This document shows positions 61,810 through 64,000 of a DNA stretch of 64,000 nt, one piece after another (the stretch's first letter is position 1; each line of letters starts with the position of its first letter). The translations under genes and the position numbers were made by a program. The notes beneath the pieces were generated by a model, which saw nothing but the letters and a program-made list of their open reading frames with translations, had not been told where the DNA came from and did not search any database. Origin of the DNA: Streptomyces xanthophaeus (lineage in GTDB: Bacteria > Actinomycetota > Actinomycetes > Streptomycetales > Streptomycetaceae); assembly GCF_030440515.1 (NCBI RefSeq), contig NZ_CP076543.1, forward strand, positions 3,618,501-3,682,500, given 5' to 3'.

Positions 61810-61929
61810 TGTTCGGCGGCGTCCTACTCTCCCACAGGGTCCCCCCTGCAGTACCATCGGCGCTGAAAGGCTTAGCTTCCGGGTTCGGAATGTAACCGGG
61901 CGTTTCCCTAACGCTATGACCACCGAAAC
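61810..61929 (-). rRNA. rrf: 5S ribosomal RNA
   Basis: The minus strand begins GTTTCGGTGGTCATAGCGTT and ends GTAGGACGCCGCCGAACA, which is the Streptomyces 5S rRNA with the usual internal CCGAACCCGGAAGCTAAGCC. About 120 nt. It lies about 70 bases after the 23S rRNA end. Confidence 0.97.
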
Positions 61930-62002
61930 ACTATGAAATTTGAACGCTGGCATGAACACAGCTGTTCGTTATTTCAGAACTAACACAGTGGACGCGAGCA
62001 AC

Positions 62003-64000
<1,998 letters not shown>

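Overview
The window reads as chromosomal DNA of a Streptomyces or a very close relative. Codon third positions are almost always G or C, GTG and TTG starts are common, and several genes are Streptomyces hallmarks: the sporulation sigma factor gene bldN with its anti-sigma gene rsbN, a whiJ-type regulator/DUF397/ATPase module, DUF2637, DUF1876, DUF3558 lipoproteins, LAxTG sortase substrates, and a fused cobA-hemD gene.

Layout. 1-8.8 kb: the end of a MarR regulator, a SRPBCC protein, then on the minus strand hemL, a histidine phosphatase, a deacetylase-like lipoprotein and the cytochrome c maturation genes resA-resB-ccsB. The ccdA gene expected between resA and resB is reduced to a 33-codon remnant. 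8.8-13.7 kb: a minus-strand unit of a small secreted I36-type protein, a Cys-containing lipoprotein and a MacAB-like ABC exporter. 14-19.4 kb: small metabolic and regulatory genes (GNAT, oxidoreductase with divergent HxlR regulator, Mut7-C protein, YnfA, SDR, polysaccharide deacetylase). 19.5-22.1 kb: a broken Uma2 gene, a free-standing LAGLIDADG endonuclease gene and rtcB. 22.2-29.3 kb: two DUF3558 lipoproteins, a DUF2637 protein, lysS and argS. 29.4-33.4 kb: two tandem paralogous wall proteins, the second with about 40 GGxTP pentapeptides and a frameshift. 33.4-37.9 kb: a VOC protein, then an accessory block with a whiJ-type module and two AlkB-fold 2-oxoglutarate dioxygenase-like genes. 37.9-40.5 kb: TetR regulator divergent from a drug-type ABC exporter with a clear operator. 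40.8-42.0 kb: no gene; a long inverted repeat built from two copies of a 145-bp core with 12-bp terminal repeats. 42-50.6 kb: hemB, a saccharopine-dehydrogenase-like gene, a GlxA-type AraC regulator, and the rex-hemA-hemC-cobA/hemD operon with a Rex operator. 50.9-61.6 kb: glutaredoxin-like protein, HAD phosphatase, bldN, rsbN (with a recognisable sigma-BldN promoter), acyltransferase, epimerase, ribosomal protein bS22, a MerR/excisionase-type DNA-binding protein, phosphatase, acuC, MFS, HAD. 61.8-64 kb: 5S rRNA and the 3' two thirds of 23S rRNA on the minus strand.

Functionally, the core content is tetrapyrrole synthesis (hemL, hemB, hemA, hemC, hemD), its redox control (rex) and a haem-using maturation system (resA, resB, ccsB), plus translation genes and development genes. 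The accessory parts are the I36/exporter unit, the homing endonuclease near rtcB, the repetitive wall protein, the AlkB-like pair and the foldback repeat; these carry most of the unexplained signal.
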